From contig CAYQBN010000018.1 of the NCBI GenBank assembly GCA_964415795.1, forward strand, positions 1 through 40,792: DNA of 40,792 nucleotides, read 5' to 3'. This DNA is from CALITV01 sp964415795. GTDB lineage: Bacteria > UBP6 > UBA1177 > JAKLFG01. Below the pieces are notes generated by a model that worked only from the letters and a program-made list of their open reading frames with translations, was not told the DNA's origin and did no database searches. The translations under genes were made by a program, and so were the position numbers. Below are positions 16,360-25,078 of this stretch, piece after piece; position 1 is the stretch's first letter; each line of letters begins with the position of its first letter.

Positions 16360-16460
16360 GCACGGAAGACACGGCGACCTTATCGGGCCGGGGCGACCAC
16401 GCGATGCCGCTAAGCGAGTATCGGGGAAGCGAAGCGGCGTGCACGGAAGACACGGCGACC
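16360..16460. repeat. Intergenic 81-bp-period repeat, copy 1
   Basis: GCACGGAAGACACGGCGACC occurs at 16360-16379 and again at 16441-16460, separated by 61 bp that contains the hairpin arms GCCGCT (16406) and AGCGGC (16433). The same unit appears at 17547-17672. Confidence 0.9.
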
Positions 16461-16478
16461 ACATAAAGGAGCCGCCCT

Positions 16479-16985
16479 ATGACCCGCTACACCGAAACCC
16501 AACACCTCGACCGGCAGGCACTCGTCACCTCGCTCGTTTTCGCATCGCTCGCTGAATTCATCGCCATCGTCGCCATCATCCTCGAATCATCCAACCACCC
16601 CAATCCCCCCGGCTTTCCCGCCATCCCTATCGCCATCATCGTCATCACCGGCGCCCTCATCCCCCTCCTGCTCATGAGCATACGCCTCATCATCGAAGTG
16701 CACGACGACGGCATCTACTACCGCCTCGCACCGTTCGGGCCCTTCCGCCGCATCGCCTTCACCGACATCGCGCAAGCCGAACTCATCGAGTACAACCCGC
16801 TCCGCGACTTCGGCGGTTGGGGAAAGAAACGCCGCCTCTGGGGGAAATTCAAAGGAACCTGCTACACCATGGGCGGCACCCGCGCCCTCGCCATAACGCT
16901 TACCAATGGCAAACGAATATTCATCGGCACCCATCAGCCGGAAGAACTGCTGAACGCAGTATACGCAACAACCGAAAGGAGGTAA
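16479..16985 (+). CDS. Small membrane protein with PH-like domain (DUF6141-like)
   Basis: 168 aa from ATG 16479 behind AAAGGAG. Two membrane helices lie at residues about 15-35 and 47-70. A beta-rich PH-like domain follows with DDGIYYRLAPFGPFRRIAFTDI, the landmark FGGWG and the end FIGTHQPEELLNAV. This layout matches small bacterial PH-domain membrane proteins (DUF6141 type), whose role is unknown. It is bracketed, with the next gene, by the two copies of the 81-bp repeat. Confidence 0.65.
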   Translation: MTRYTETQHLDRQALVTSLVFASLAEFIAIVAIILESSNHPNPPGFPAIPIAIIVITGALIPLLLMSIRLIIEVHDDGIYYRLAPFGPFRRIAFTDIAQAELIEYNPLRDFGGWGKKRRLWGKFKGTCYTMGGTRALAITLTNGKRIFIGTHQPEELLNAVYATTERR

Positions 16986-16987
16986 CC

Positions 16988-17545
16988 ATGCGTACGATCC
17001 TTTTCTGCATCATTACGGCCATTATGGTCGTTTCCTGTGACGGCACCAGCACGAGCGGCGCCGACACGAGCCTCACCGTAGACCAGATCGCAGGCATCTG
17101 GAAAATGGAAGATGTCATCGTTCTCGAAGACACCTGTGAGATCCCCGAGATGGATCCGGAAGACGAAGAAGGTACCTACAGTTACCTCGAGAAAGTCGAC
17201 GAATCTCAGGTGAAGGTGTACGACTGCGACACCGACGCCTCCTGCGCGAACAAGACCCCCGTGGACACCTACGCCTACAGCAAAGGAAAAATAACCGTTC
17301 CCGGCAGTACCGAAGACCTCTTCAATGAGGGGAATTGCCGAGCGTATCTCGACATTCCCACCACCTACGCCATCTTCTCGAGCGCAACCGCCGCCGCCAT
17401 GACGATGTCATCCACCATCAAATTCGAAGGCGACTGCGACGCCATCAAAGCGATGAACGCCGAAGACCCGAATCACCCCGACAAAACCGTCGGCGACTAC
17501 GAGAACTGCCGAATAAAGATCAAACGGGTGATGGCGAAACAGTAG
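16988..17545 (+). CDS. Predicted lipoprotein, acidic
   Basis: 185 aa from ATG 16988, chosen for GGAGG directly upstream. The signal ends in lipobox VVSC (Cys17). The mature protein is acidic, has several Cys that could pair in the periplasm, and begins with SLTVDQIAGIWKMEDV, reminiscent of lipocalin-like lipoproteins. No firm family is recognised. It starts 2 bp after the stop of the PH-like gene. Confidence 0.65.
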   Translation: MRTILFCIITAIMVVSCDGTSTSGADTSLTVDQIAGIWKMEDVIVLEDTCEIPEMDPEDEEGTYSYLEKVDESQVKVYDCDTDASCANKTPVDTYAYSKGKITVPGSTEDLFNEGNCRAYLDIPTTYAIFSSATAAAMTMSSTIKFEGDCDAIKAMNAEDPNHPDKTVGDYENCRIKIKRVMAKQ

Positions 17546-17546
17546 C

Positions 17547-17672
17547 GCACGGAAGACACGGCAACTTCACCGGACCGGGGCGACCACGCGATGCCGCTGA
17601 GCGAGTATCGGGGAAGCGAAGCGGCGCGCACGGAAGACACGGCGACCTCACCGAACCGGGGCGACCACGCGA
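17547..17672. repeat. Intergenic 81-bp-period repeat, copy 2
   Basis: Units start at 17547 and 17628 (period 81). The second ends after 45 bp, at the point where a promoter begins. It is nearly identical to the copy at 16360. Confidence 0.9.
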
Positions 17673-17678
17673 GAACTT

Positions 17679-17706
17679 TTGACATCGTCGGCGGGAATGT
17701 TATCAT
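17679..17706 (+). promoter_or_regulatory. Promoter of the small membrane-protein gene
   Basis: TTGACA (17679-17684), 16-bp spacer, TATCAT (17701-17706), 28 bp before ATG 17735. Confidence 0.65.
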
Positions 17707-17734
17707 CGTTCCCTCACTGTAACGGGAGGAATCA

Positions 17735-18118
17735 ATGAACAACGAAGAACGGAAAGCACGGCTCTTTGTGTACACCATCGTCGGAGTATTCGCGTTCATC
17801 GCCATCTTCAACATCTTCATCTCTTACCTCGGACAAGGCACCGAGAACCTGACCCAGCAGATTTTCAAAGCGATCCTTATCCTTTTCCTCTGCGTCTTCG
17901 TGTGGCTTGGCCATGACTGGGCGCGCTGGGGACTGGGCATCCTCGGCGGCCTCGCCGGACTCATATTCATCCTCAACGGCATCAATCTCTTCTCTCGGGT
18001 CAACTGGTGGTTCTTCCCGGTCGTTTTCGGCGTCCTCTACATCGCCAGTGCCGTCATCCTCTTCGCCGTTCCCCTCGTACGACGCCACTTCAAGGCAGAT
18101 AGCGGGAAATTGCTCTAA
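17735..18118 (+). CDS. Small four-helix membrane protein
   Basis: 127 aa from ATG 17735 with GGGAGGA upstream. Four hydrophobic helices are visible (near residues 10-30, 42-60, 63-82 and 88-110), with no other motif. The function is unknown. The isoaspartyl methyltransferase gene begins 4 bp after its stop, so the two share the promoter at 17679. Confidence 0.65.
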   Translation: MNNEERKARLFVYTIVGVFAFIAIFNIFISYLGQGTENLTQQIFKAILILFLCVFVWLGHDWARWGLGILGGLAGLIFILNGINLFSRVNWWFFPVVFGVLYIASAVILFAVPLVRRHFKADSGKLL

Positions 18119-18122
18119 CCCC

Positions 18123-18878
18123 ATGAACCGGCGGACCAGAGGCATCCTCCTCGGCTCATCGCTCGCCGGTGCAGTCCTCTTTTTCCTTTTCGCCGCTTCG
18201 CGCCCGCCCGACGGTGTCCAGCAAAAAAAGGGACAAACCATGTACGAGAAAGAACGCATTCTCATGGTGGAAGAACAGATCGCGGCCCGCGGCGTCCGGC
18301 ACCCCGCCGTCCTCGCCGCGATGCGCAAGGTACCCCGCGAACAGTTCGTCCCCGAAGCGTGGCATTCCCGCTCCTATGATGACGGTCCGCTCCCCATTGG
18401 CAAAGGACAGACCATCTCCCAGCCCTATATCGTCGCCATCATGACCGAACTCGCAAAACCTGAGAAGCACCACCGCGTCCTCGAGATCGGCACCGGCTCC
18501 GGCTACCAGGCGGCGATCCTCGCCGAGATCGTCGCACAGGTCTATACCATCGAGATCGTGAAGGAACTCGCCGAAGAAGCAACGGCGCGCCTCAAACAAC
18601 TCGGCTACACCAACATCACCGTCCGCCACGGCGACGGCTACCGCGGCTGGCCCGAGCAGGCGCCCTTCGACGCTATCCTCATCACCGCCGCCGTTGCCAA
18701 GCCGCCTGCGCCGCTCCTCGAACAACTCAAGGAAGGAGGCCGCCTCGTCTTCCCCCAAGGAGAGCCCGACGGCTCCCAAGAACTCGTCGTCATCGAGAAA
18801 ACGAAAGGCTCCCTTAATCGGCAGGTCATCTTCCCCGTCCGCTTCGTCCCGATGACCGGCGAGGCACTTACAAAATAA
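18123..18878 (+). CDS. pcm: Protein-L-isoaspartate O-methyltransferase with N-terminal export or anchor segment
   Basis: 251 aa from ATG 18123. The enzyme domain has the family landmarks VPREQFVPE, GQTISQPYIVAIMTE, the SAM-binding VLEIGTGSGYQAAIL and LVFPQGEP. It methylates isoaspartyl residues to start repair of aged proteins. The first 30 residues (RRTRGILLGSSLAGAVLFFLFAAS) look like a signal or membrane anchor, which would put a SAM-dependent enzyme outside the cytoplasm. An internal ATG at 18241 would give a normal cytoplasmic protein of about 211 residues, with a weaker ribosome-binding site (GGGAC). Confidence 0.9.
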   Translation: MNRRTRGILLGSSLAGAVLFFLFAASRPPDGVQQKKGQTMYEKERILMVEEQIAARGVRHPAVLAAMRKVPREQFVPEAWHSRSYDDGPLPIGKGQTISQPYIVAIMTELAKPEKHHRVLEIGTGSGYQAAILAEIVAQVYTIEIVKELAEEATARLKQLGYTNITVRHGDGYRGWPEQAPFDAILITAAVAKPPAPLLEQLKEGGRLVFPQGEPDGSQELVVIEKTKGSLNRQVIFPVRFVPMTGEALTK

Positions 18879-18919
18879 AATGGTATAAATGGTATAAAGA
18901 AGCTTTCAGGAGTCTCCTT

Positions 18920-19705
18920 ATGAAAAACACCGTTTTCTTCTACAGCGGCACCGGTAACAGCCTGCACGCCGCGAAACGAGCCGCCGAGGCGCTCGGCGGC
19001 GCTGAGCTCATCCACATGGGCCGCCGGCGCGACCGCGGCTACAAGTCGCTCGATCTCGATGCCGTCGGCTTCGTCTTCCCCGTCTATGCGTGGGGCCCGC
19101 CGCTCGCCGTCGAGAAGTTCCTGAAGAACCTCGACATCGCGAAGCCGAACTACACCTTCACCATCCTCACCCACGGCGGCCAGCCGGCCGACACCCTCCC
19201 GATGTGGGACGACATGCTGAGCGGCAAGGGCTTCCGCAACGATGCCGGCTGGGCGCTCCGCGCCGTCGAGAACTATGTCCCCTTCTACAACCCGCCCGCA
19301 CCGGAAAAGCAGGCCGCGCTGAACGCCGCGCTCGACACGGCGCTCGACGAGGTGTGCGAGAAGATACGGAAACGCGAAAAATACCCGCTCAAAGGCTCGC
19401 TTCCCGGCAAGTTCGCCCGCTATGTCATCCACCCGCTCTGGGCCTCGCATGTCAACCCGAGCGACAAGAACTGGAGAGTGTCGGAGAAATGCACCGGCTG
19501 CGGCATCTGCGCCAAGGTCTGCCCCGTCGGCAATATCACGATGAGCGCGGAGAAACGGCCGTCATGGAACCGTTCCTGCGAGCAGTGCATGGCCTGCTTC
19601 CACTGGTGCCCTGAACACGCCATCTCATGGGGAACGAAGAGCATCAGCTACCGTCGCTACCACCACCCCGGCGTCAAGGTGAACGAACTCTTCCCGAACG
19701 AGTAA
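18920..19705 (+). CDS. Flavodoxin-ferredoxin fusion (EFR1-type)
   Basis: 261 aa from ATG 18920. An N-terminal flavodoxin-like domain begins with the FMN loop FYSGTGNSLHAAK. The C-terminal part has two [4Fe-4S] motifs, CTGCGICAKVCP and CEQCMACFHWCP, as in the EFR1 family. It should shuttle electrons in the cytoplasm; the partner is unknown. The stop overlaps the photolyase start by one base (TAATG), so it could supply electrons to reduce the photolyase flavin. That link is inference. Confidence 0.9.
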   Translation: MKNTVFFYSGTGNSLHAAKRAAEALGGAELIHMGRRRDRGYKSLDLDAVGFVFPVYAWGPPLAVEKFLKNLDIAKPNYTFTILTHGGQPADTLPMWDDMLSGKGFRNDAGWALRAVENYVPFYNPPAPEKQAALNAALDTALDEVCEKIRKREKYPLKGSLPGKFARYVIHPLWASHVNPSDKNWRVSEKCTGCGICAKVCPVGNITMSAEKRPSWNRSCEQCMACFHWCPEHAISWGTKSISYRRYHHPGVKVNELFPNE

Positions 19706-21054
19706 TGAAGTTCCATTCTATCGATCCCCGCCGCATTTTCCTTCTTAAGCCGGGAACGCCCGGCAAGGGACCGGTCATCTACTGGATGAGCCGCGACCAG
19801 CGGGTGAGCGACAACTGGGCGCTTCTCCATGCCCAGAACGAGGCATTGAAAAGAGAGCGGCCGCTCGTGGTACTGTTCTGTCTCGCGCCGTCGTTCGGTG
19901 AGGCATCGCGACGGCACTACGACTTCATGCTCGGCGGTCTGCGTGAGGTCGAGACGGCACTGCGGCGGCTCGGTATCGCTTTTCTTCTTTTCACCGGAGA
20001 CCCGGCAGTTGCCTTGTCGCACGAACTAAGGAAGTTAGCCCCTGCTCTCGTCGTCTGCGATTTCGATCCGCTCCGCGAAAAGGTCCGCTGGCGTGTGGCA
20101 ATCACTGCCGCCGTCACCTGTCCCGTGGTCGAGGTCGACGCACACAACATTGTCCCGGCGCGGGTCGCCTCCCCCAAAAAAGAGTATGCCGCCGCCACCT
20201 TCCGGCCTAAGGTAAACCGTCTTCTACTCGAGTTCCTTGTCCCCATTCCTCCCCTCAAGAAACATCCCTACACATTCGCGAGTCAGCCGGTCGATTGGGA
20301 CACCCTCTCCATCACGGCGCCGTCGGCCGGGCCGACATTGTCGCTTCCCTCTGGAGAAAAGGCAGCGTGGAAACAGCTTGAACGATTTTTGGCAACAGGG
20401 CTCGCCCGCTACGACACGGACCGCAATAACCCCTCGGCGAACGCCGTCTCCCATCTTTCGCCCTACCTTCACTTCGGTCAGATCTCGGCTCAAGCCATCG
20501 CCCTTGCGATCCGCGACTACCCCGCACCGACTCCCGCCATCGAGGCGTTTCTCGAGCAACTGGTCGTCCGACGCGAACTCTCCGATAACTTCTGTTTGTA
20601 TGAACCACAGTACGATTCGTTCGACGGTATCCCCGAGTGGGCGAAAAAGACCCTGAACGAGCACCGAAGCGATCGGCGCGATTATCGCTACACTCGCGAA
20701 CGGTGGGAACGCGCAGAAACTCACGATGACCTATGGAACGCCGCACAGCGGGAACTCATTAGCACCGGCTCGATCCATGGTTATCTGCGGATGTACTGGG
20801 CAAAAAAGATCTTGGAATGGAGCGCCTCTCCAGAAGAGGCGATCGCCACGGCGGTTTACCTCAACGATCGCTACGCGCTCGACGGTCGTGACCCCAATGG
20901 CTATGTGGGTATTCTGTGGAGCATCGGCGGCCTTCACGACCGGCCGTGGTTCACTCATCCCGTCTTCGGAACCATCCGTTACATGGGCGGGAAAAGCATC
21001 CGGCAAAGACTAGGAATGGGTGAATATCTGGCTCGGTGGGGATCGGTTCAGTAG
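19705..21054 (+). CDS. Class II CPD DNA photolyase
   Basis: 449 aa. It uses light and reduced FAD to split cyclobutane pyrimidine dimers. Class II landmarks are clear: YWMSRDQRVSDNWALL near the N-terminus, HLSPYLHFGQISAQ, ETHDDLWNAAQREL, HGYLRMYWAKKILEW, then LDGRDPNGYVGILWSIGG. The start overlaps the stop of the flavodoxin-ferredoxin gene. The 3' end overlaps convergent trpS by 7 bp. Confidence 0.95.
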   Translation: MKFHSIDPRRIFLLKPGTPGKGPVIYWMSRDQRVSDNWALLHAQNEALKRERPLVVLFCLAPSFGEASRRHYDFMLGGLREVETALRRLGIAFLLFTGDPAVALSHELRKLAPALVVCDFDPLREKVRWRVAITAAVTCPVVEVDAHNIVPARVASPKKEYAAATFRPKVNRLLLEFLVPIPPLKKHPYTFASQPVDWDTLSITAPSAGPTLSLPSGEKAAWKQLERFLATGLARYDTDRNNPSANAVSHLSPYLHFGQISAQAIALAIRDYPAPTPAIEAFLEQLVVRRELSDNFCLYEPQYDSFDGIPEWAKKTLNEHRSDRRDYRYTRERWERAETHDDLWNAAQRELISTGSIHGYLRMYWAKKILEWSASPEEAIATAVYLNDRYALDGRDPNGYVGILWSIGGLHDRPWFTHPVFGTIRYMGGKSIRQRLGMGEYLARWGSVQ

Positions 21055-22028
21055 ATGTTGCCGACCAGACCGGTGACCTTTTTGACCTGCTTTATCTTCT
21101 CGACGGCGACGCTCCGCGCCCGTTGAGCGCCTTCCCGGAGTACTCGTTCGACATAGTGGCGATTCTTGTCGAGCTCCTCGCGCCTGCGACGCATCGGACC
21201 AAAGAACTGCATGATCTTCTCGAAAAGCTCCTTCTTGGCGGCACCGTACCCGTAACCGCCCGCGAGGTAGCGCTCTCTCATCTGTGCCTGCTCCTGCGGC
21301 GTCGCAAAGAGTTTGTAAAGGGAAAAGACCGTGCACTTGTCCGGGTCTTTCGGCGCCTCGAGCGGCGTCGAATCGGTGACGATCCCCATGACCTGCTTCT
21401 TGAGTGTCTTCTCGTCGGCGAACATCTCGATGGTGTTCCCGTAACTCTTCGACATCTTACGCCCGTCGGTGCCCGGCACGACCGCGACATCCTCACGGAT
21501 GAGCGGCTCAGGAAGCTTGAAGACCTCGACACCGTACTGCTGGTTGAATTTCTGAGCGATGTCCCGCGCTATCTCTACATGCTGTTTTTGGTCCTGCCCC
21601 ACCGGCACCACATCGGCGTCGTAGAGGAGGATGTCGGCCGCCATAAGGAGCGGATAGTAGAAGAGCCCGACATTGATAAGTTCCCCTTTCTCGGTCTTCT
21701 CCTTGTAACTGTGCGCCCGCTGGAGGAGCCCCATCGGTGCCACATTGCCAAGAATGAATGCCAGTTCGACGACCTCAGGAACCTGCGATTGGAGGAACAT
21801 GACTGTTTTCTCCGGATCAAGGCCGAAGGCAAGGTAGTCAAGCACGATGCTCCATGAGTTCTCGGTCAGTTCCGCCGGATCGGGCGCAGTATTGAGGGTA
21901 TGGTAATCGGCCACGAAGTAAAAGCACTCATAGCCTTTTTTCTGCAGATCTTCGAACTGCTTCGCAGCGCCGAAATAGTTGCCGATGTGCAGGATCCCGG
22001 TCGGCTTGACACCCGAGAGAGAACGCAT
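21048..22028 (-). CDS. trpS: Tryptophanyl-tRNA synthetase
   Basis: 326 aa from ATG 22028, preceded by GGAGGTG; the frame stays open further upstream but without a site. It charges tRNA-Trp. The class I signatures are GILHIGNY (HIGH motif) and GRKMSKSYGN (KMSKS). The length is normal for a bacterial TrpRS. It has its own promoter in the gap behind the glycosyltransferase gene. Confidence 0.97.
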   Translation of the reverse strand: MRSLSGVKPTGILHIGNYFGAAKQFEDLQKKGYECFYFVADYHTLNTAPDPAELTENSWSIVLDYLAFGLDPEKTVMFLQSQVPEVVELAFILGNVAPMGLLQRAHSYKEKTEKGELINVGLFYYPLLMAADILLYDADVVPVGQDQKQHVEIARDIAQKFNQQYGVEVFKLPEPLIREDVAVVPGTDGRKMSKSYGNTIEMFADEKTLKKQVMGIVTDSTPLEAPKDPDKCTVFSLYKLFATPQEQAQMRERYLAGGYGYGAAKKELFEKIMQFFGPMRRRREELDKNRHYVERVLREGAQRARSVAVEKIKQVKKVTGLVGNIY

Positions 22029-22058
22029 GGTCACCTCCGTATCGCGTAATGGCCTTTT

Positions 22059-22087
22059 ATGATGGCACCGGCATCGGAACGAGTCAA
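22059..22087 (-). promoter_or_regulatory. Candidate trpS promoter
   Basis: Minus strand TTGACT, 17-bp spacer, CATCAT, ending 31 bp before ATG 22028. Confidence 0.5.
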
Positions 22088-22101
22088 GGTTTCGCTTGCT
22101 T

Positions 22102-23961
22102 TCACTTCTCTTCGACAAGGAAGAGATGCCCTATACTGTAAATACCGTCACCATCAGATGGGACAACGACGAGGGCATCATAACCGGCAGCGGCCGCCGC
22201 GGAAGGAACCGCAAGGCGGTGAACGAAAAGACCGCTTCCTTTCGGGCGAGGAGCGATCGAGAGCGCCCCGACATCCTGCGTTCCCTTCATGAAGGTGATA
22301 TCGTAGCGATCGTTGTGATCCACGGCGACATCTATCTCCGTGGCGTTCCGAAGACCGCCAAGAACAACGCGGAGGCCGTTCCCGTACATGCGGATCGTGC
22401 CCGGCCCATCCCACGGTATCCCTTCTCTCTGACGATGCGAGAGGAGCCGCAGAGTGACCTCACGCGGTTGGGGCCGCTTTCGCACATCGCGCTTCACGAC
22501 CCGCCAGTGCTCCGTTTCCGAAACCTCTTCGAGATAAGCGGCATAGGGAGCAAGAAGATTGGCATCCTTCTTCCGCACTGCCCAGTAGACCCCCTGACGA
22601 GTGCTGAAAAAGTCGCGCGCCAAGGCCTCTTCCGACTTTTTGGCGCCCTTCACATAACGGATATCGGCCGGGGCGTGGAAGTAAGCGTGTCCTCCCGAGA
22701 AGTCGACCTGCAGGTTGAGAACGATACCTTCTTTGATGTCGGGCAAGGCTCCCAACGCGAACGATGGCTCCATGTTCTCCTCGTTGTTGAGTTCGTGCGA
22801 CCGCGCCCACTCAGGGCCACTGCCATAGGAGGGGATCATAAAGAGAAAAGCACCAAGCATCGCGCCGACCGAGACAAGCGCCTCATACTGAGCGGCGGCA
22901 AGACGGGAAATGCGCTCGCCTGCCCACAGGACGATCGGCGCCCACAAGGCATAGAACGGGAAAAGAAAACGGACCTCTTTGTGGGGAACCGCCACATGCG
23001 CCGCCGCATAGAGGAGAAGCGGTATCGTCAACAGGGCGATACGACGCGAGAAAGAACCGAACGCTACTAGGAAAGTCACGACCGTCAGGGCAGGAGGATA
23101 AAGATAAAAGAATGACCTTCCGTAGAAGGTCCATGGCTCGCGACCGAACCGCGAAGCGCCATCGTGCACGAGGTTGTAGTCCACATACTCGATGAACGAG
23201 TGAAGAAAACGCCCCCACATGAAGAGATCTATCAACCCGACGACCACCACCATGACAAGGAGACCCGCCGCAAAGGCACCGCAGAGGGCGCGACGACGCC
23301 CGGGCACGAAAAGGAACACGAGAAAGATGCCAGCGGCAAAAGCGAGCGACTGGAAACGCAGGGCAAACGCGATACCAGAGAAAAGGCCGCTCCAGAACCC
23401 CGCCCGTATCGCCGATCCTTCGATCGCACGCAAAGCGCCATAGAGCGAAGCGATAAGAAAAGGAAGCGACACCGCCTCGCCGAGCGTACGAGCCGACACG
23501 AACGCCCCCGCATAGGCAAGCGCGGACAAAAACGCGACGATGAACGCACGACTTCGCGGCATGAAGGAAGAAAAGAAAGGCACGAGGAAGGCCCACGCGC
23601 ACGCGTGGACGACGGCGAGGACCGTTTTGACACCTATCGCCAACGAACGGGGATCGTGTACCCCGAGGAAATCAAGCAGGCGATAGACGGCCGCGAAAAA
23701 AGCCGGCAGGACATGCGAACGAACCCCTTCGCGCCACTCCCACGAGAGGAACCCGCGCCCAAAGGCGATATGGTGCCCCACCTCGACCGTCTGAAAGATC
23801 TCGTCACACGCCACCGGCCCGAGGCTCGTCACCGCGAAATAGAGGCGCGGCAAAAGCGCTGCCATCATCACCGCGAAAAAGGCGGTCAACGGTGACATTC
23901 GGTCGCAAGCACGATAGAAGCGCTCCGCGCCTGATGAAGCAAGCGTCAAGATCTCTTTCAT
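22102..23961 (-). CDS. GT22/Alg9-like mannosyltransferase-type membrane protein with C-terminal extracytoplasmic domain
   Basis: 619 aa from ATG 23961 (a TTG eight codons earlier is possible; neither has a clear ribosome-binding site). The first loop has the GT22 pattern DEIFQTVEVGHHIAFGRG then WEWREGVRSHVLP (Asp53-Glu54), as in Alg9/PIG-B mannosyltransferases that use lipid-linked sugar donors. About ten membrane helices follow, then about 220 soluble residues with a beta-rich end. It divergently faces the next gene from a shared promoter region. The acceptor, probably a surface glycan or glycoprotein, is unknown. Confidence 0.8.
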   Translation of the reverse strand: MKEILTLASSGAERFYRACDRMSPLTAFFAVMMAALLPRLYFAVTSLGPVACDEIFQTVEVGHHIAFGRGFLSWEWREGVRSHVLPAFFAAVYRLLDFLGVHDPRSLAIGVKTVLAVVHACAWAFLVPFFSSFMPRSRAFIVAFLSALAYAGAFVSARTLGEAVSLPFLIASLYGALRAIEGSAIRAGFWSGLFSGIAFALRFQSLAFAAGIFLVFLFVPGRRRALCGAFAAGLLVMVVVVGLIDLFMWGRFLHSFIEYVDYNLVHDGASRFGREPWTFYGRSFFYLYPPALTVVTFLVAFGSFSRRIALLTIPLLLYAAAHVAVPHKEVRFLFPFYALWAPIVLWAGERISRLAAAQYEALVSVGAMLGAFLFMIPSYGSGPEWARSHELNNEENMEPSFALGALPDIKEGIVLNLQVDFSGGHAYFHAPADIRYVKGAKKSEEALARDFFSTRQGVYWAVRKKDANLLAPYAAYLEEVSETEHWRVVKRDVRKRPQPREVTLRLLSHRQREGIPWDGPGTIRMYGNGLRVVLGGLRNATEIDVAVDHNDRYDITFMKGTQDVGALSIAPRPKGSGLFVHRLAVPSAAAAAGYDALVVVPSDGDGIYSIGHLFLVEEK

Positions 23962-24010
23962 TCGAACCAGAGAATAGGTAATCAACGACGGTAGCTCTAT
24001 CTTCTTCCTC

Positions 24011-24040
24011 TTGACAAGTCAAAAAAAAGACCGTCATAAT
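24011..24040 (+). promoter_or_regulatory. Promoter of the glycan island, plus direction
   Basis: TTGACA (24011-24016), 18-bp spacer, CATAAT (24035-24040), 36 bp before GTG 24077. The -35 is half of the palindrome TTGACAAGTCAA, so TTGACT on the other strand may serve the GT22 gene. Confidence 0.7.
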
Positions 24041-24076
24041 CAGGCCTGTTCTCTTTCCCAATATGGAGGTGTCGAG

Positions 24077-25078
24077 GTGCCTGCTTCCGAGCGTTCACCG
24101 GTTCCGCTTCTTGGCCGCGAAATGTTCCTCGCCGCTCCCCTTTACCTCATGCTTTCCTACCTCAACCTCGCGGTGAAGCTTTGGCAAACCCCGGCGTGGT
24201 TCACGCTCCTCGAACGCAATCACCGCCTCCTCCTTGCCTTTCAATACACCAACAACGAACAGTCGCGCCTTGGACAGTTCTATGTCCCCGAACTCTTTCA
24301 CCGCCTCTTTGGGCTCTCCATTCCCCACGCCTACATGCTCAACCGCTTTCTCTTCGTGGGACTCGCCTTCATCGCGTTCCACCGCTATCTGCGCCGCTGG
24401 TTCGGCGTCGCCGAGAGTCTCGCCGGAGTCCTCTGTCTCGCCGCCATACTTCCTTTCACCTATATGAACTGCCTTCAAGAAAGCGCCCCGCAACTGTTCT
24501 TTCTGTTCGTACTCGCGCTTACAGCGATACGGGACGAGCGACCACTGATGCTGGCAATTGTCTTATTTATTGGAGGAATGGTAAACGAGACGATGTTCAT
24601 CCTTCCCGCCGTCTACTTCTTCTACCATATTCGGTGGGAACGACCGATAGCCATGCTCAAGACCGCCGGACGGTCTTTCGCAGTCGGAATTCCCATCATG
24701 CTCACGCTTTTTCCCATCCGGTGGATGAACCGCGATCGTCCTCATCTCGGCGGCGCATGGCACTGGCCTGACAACTGGGAAGGTATCTTTCGAGATGCGC
24801 CACGGATCTTCGAACGACCGCACGAGGCCTTTTACTGGTACTTCATCCTCATGTATGCCGTCCTCTGGATCTATGCGGCACTCGGCTACCGCAAGAGCCC
24901 CCTCTTCCTCCAGCGCGCCTCGTGGATGATACCGCTCTTCATCCTTGCCCATCTCATCACCGGCATCATCAAGGAATCGCGTCAGATGGTACCGCTCGCC
25001 TACATCATCATTCCGATGGCATGGTTTTTCCTGTTCGGCACCAACGATCCACAAAAGCGCCATTCCACCGATGGATAA
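24077..25078 (+). CDS. Polytopic membrane protein of the glycan island
   Basis: 333 aa from GTG 24077, seven bases after GGAGG. An earlier TTG at 24011 coincides with the promoter -35 box and can be discounted. About eight membrane helices are visible. A loop LERNHRLLLAFQYTNNEQSRLGQFYVPELFHRLFG lies after the first helix, a layout like GT-C enzymes but without a clear Asp-Glu pair. The stop overlaps the next start by 8 bp. It may be a glycosyltransferase or a glycan-polymer protein; no family is recognised. Confidence 0.65.
   Translation: MPASERSPVPLLGREMFLAAPLYLMLSYLNLAVKLWQTPAWFTLLERNHRLLLAFQYTNNEQSRLGQFYVPELFHRLFGLSIPHAYMLNRFLFVGLAFIAFHRYLRRWFGVAESLAGVLCLAAILPFTYMNCLQESAPQLFFLFVLALTAIRDERPLMLAIVLFIGGMVNETMFILPAVYFFYHIRWERPIAMLKTAGRSFAVGIPIMLTLFPIRWMNRDRPHLGGAWHWPDNWEGIFRDAPRIFERPHEAFYWYFILMYAVLWIYAALGYRKSPLFLQRASWMIPLFILAHLITGIIKESRQMVPLAYIIIPMAWFFLFGTNDPQKRHSTDG

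Noticed and set aside
23941..23985. GGTTCGAAT on the minus strand, resembling a tRNA T-loop
   Set aside because: No acceptor stem or anticodon arm can be formed around it, and it lies at the start of the GT22 gene.
24011..24076. TTG start at 24011 for the polytopic protein
   Set aside because: It coincides with the promoter -35 box, so it would lie upstream of the transcript; GTG 24077 has a well-placed ribosome-binding site.
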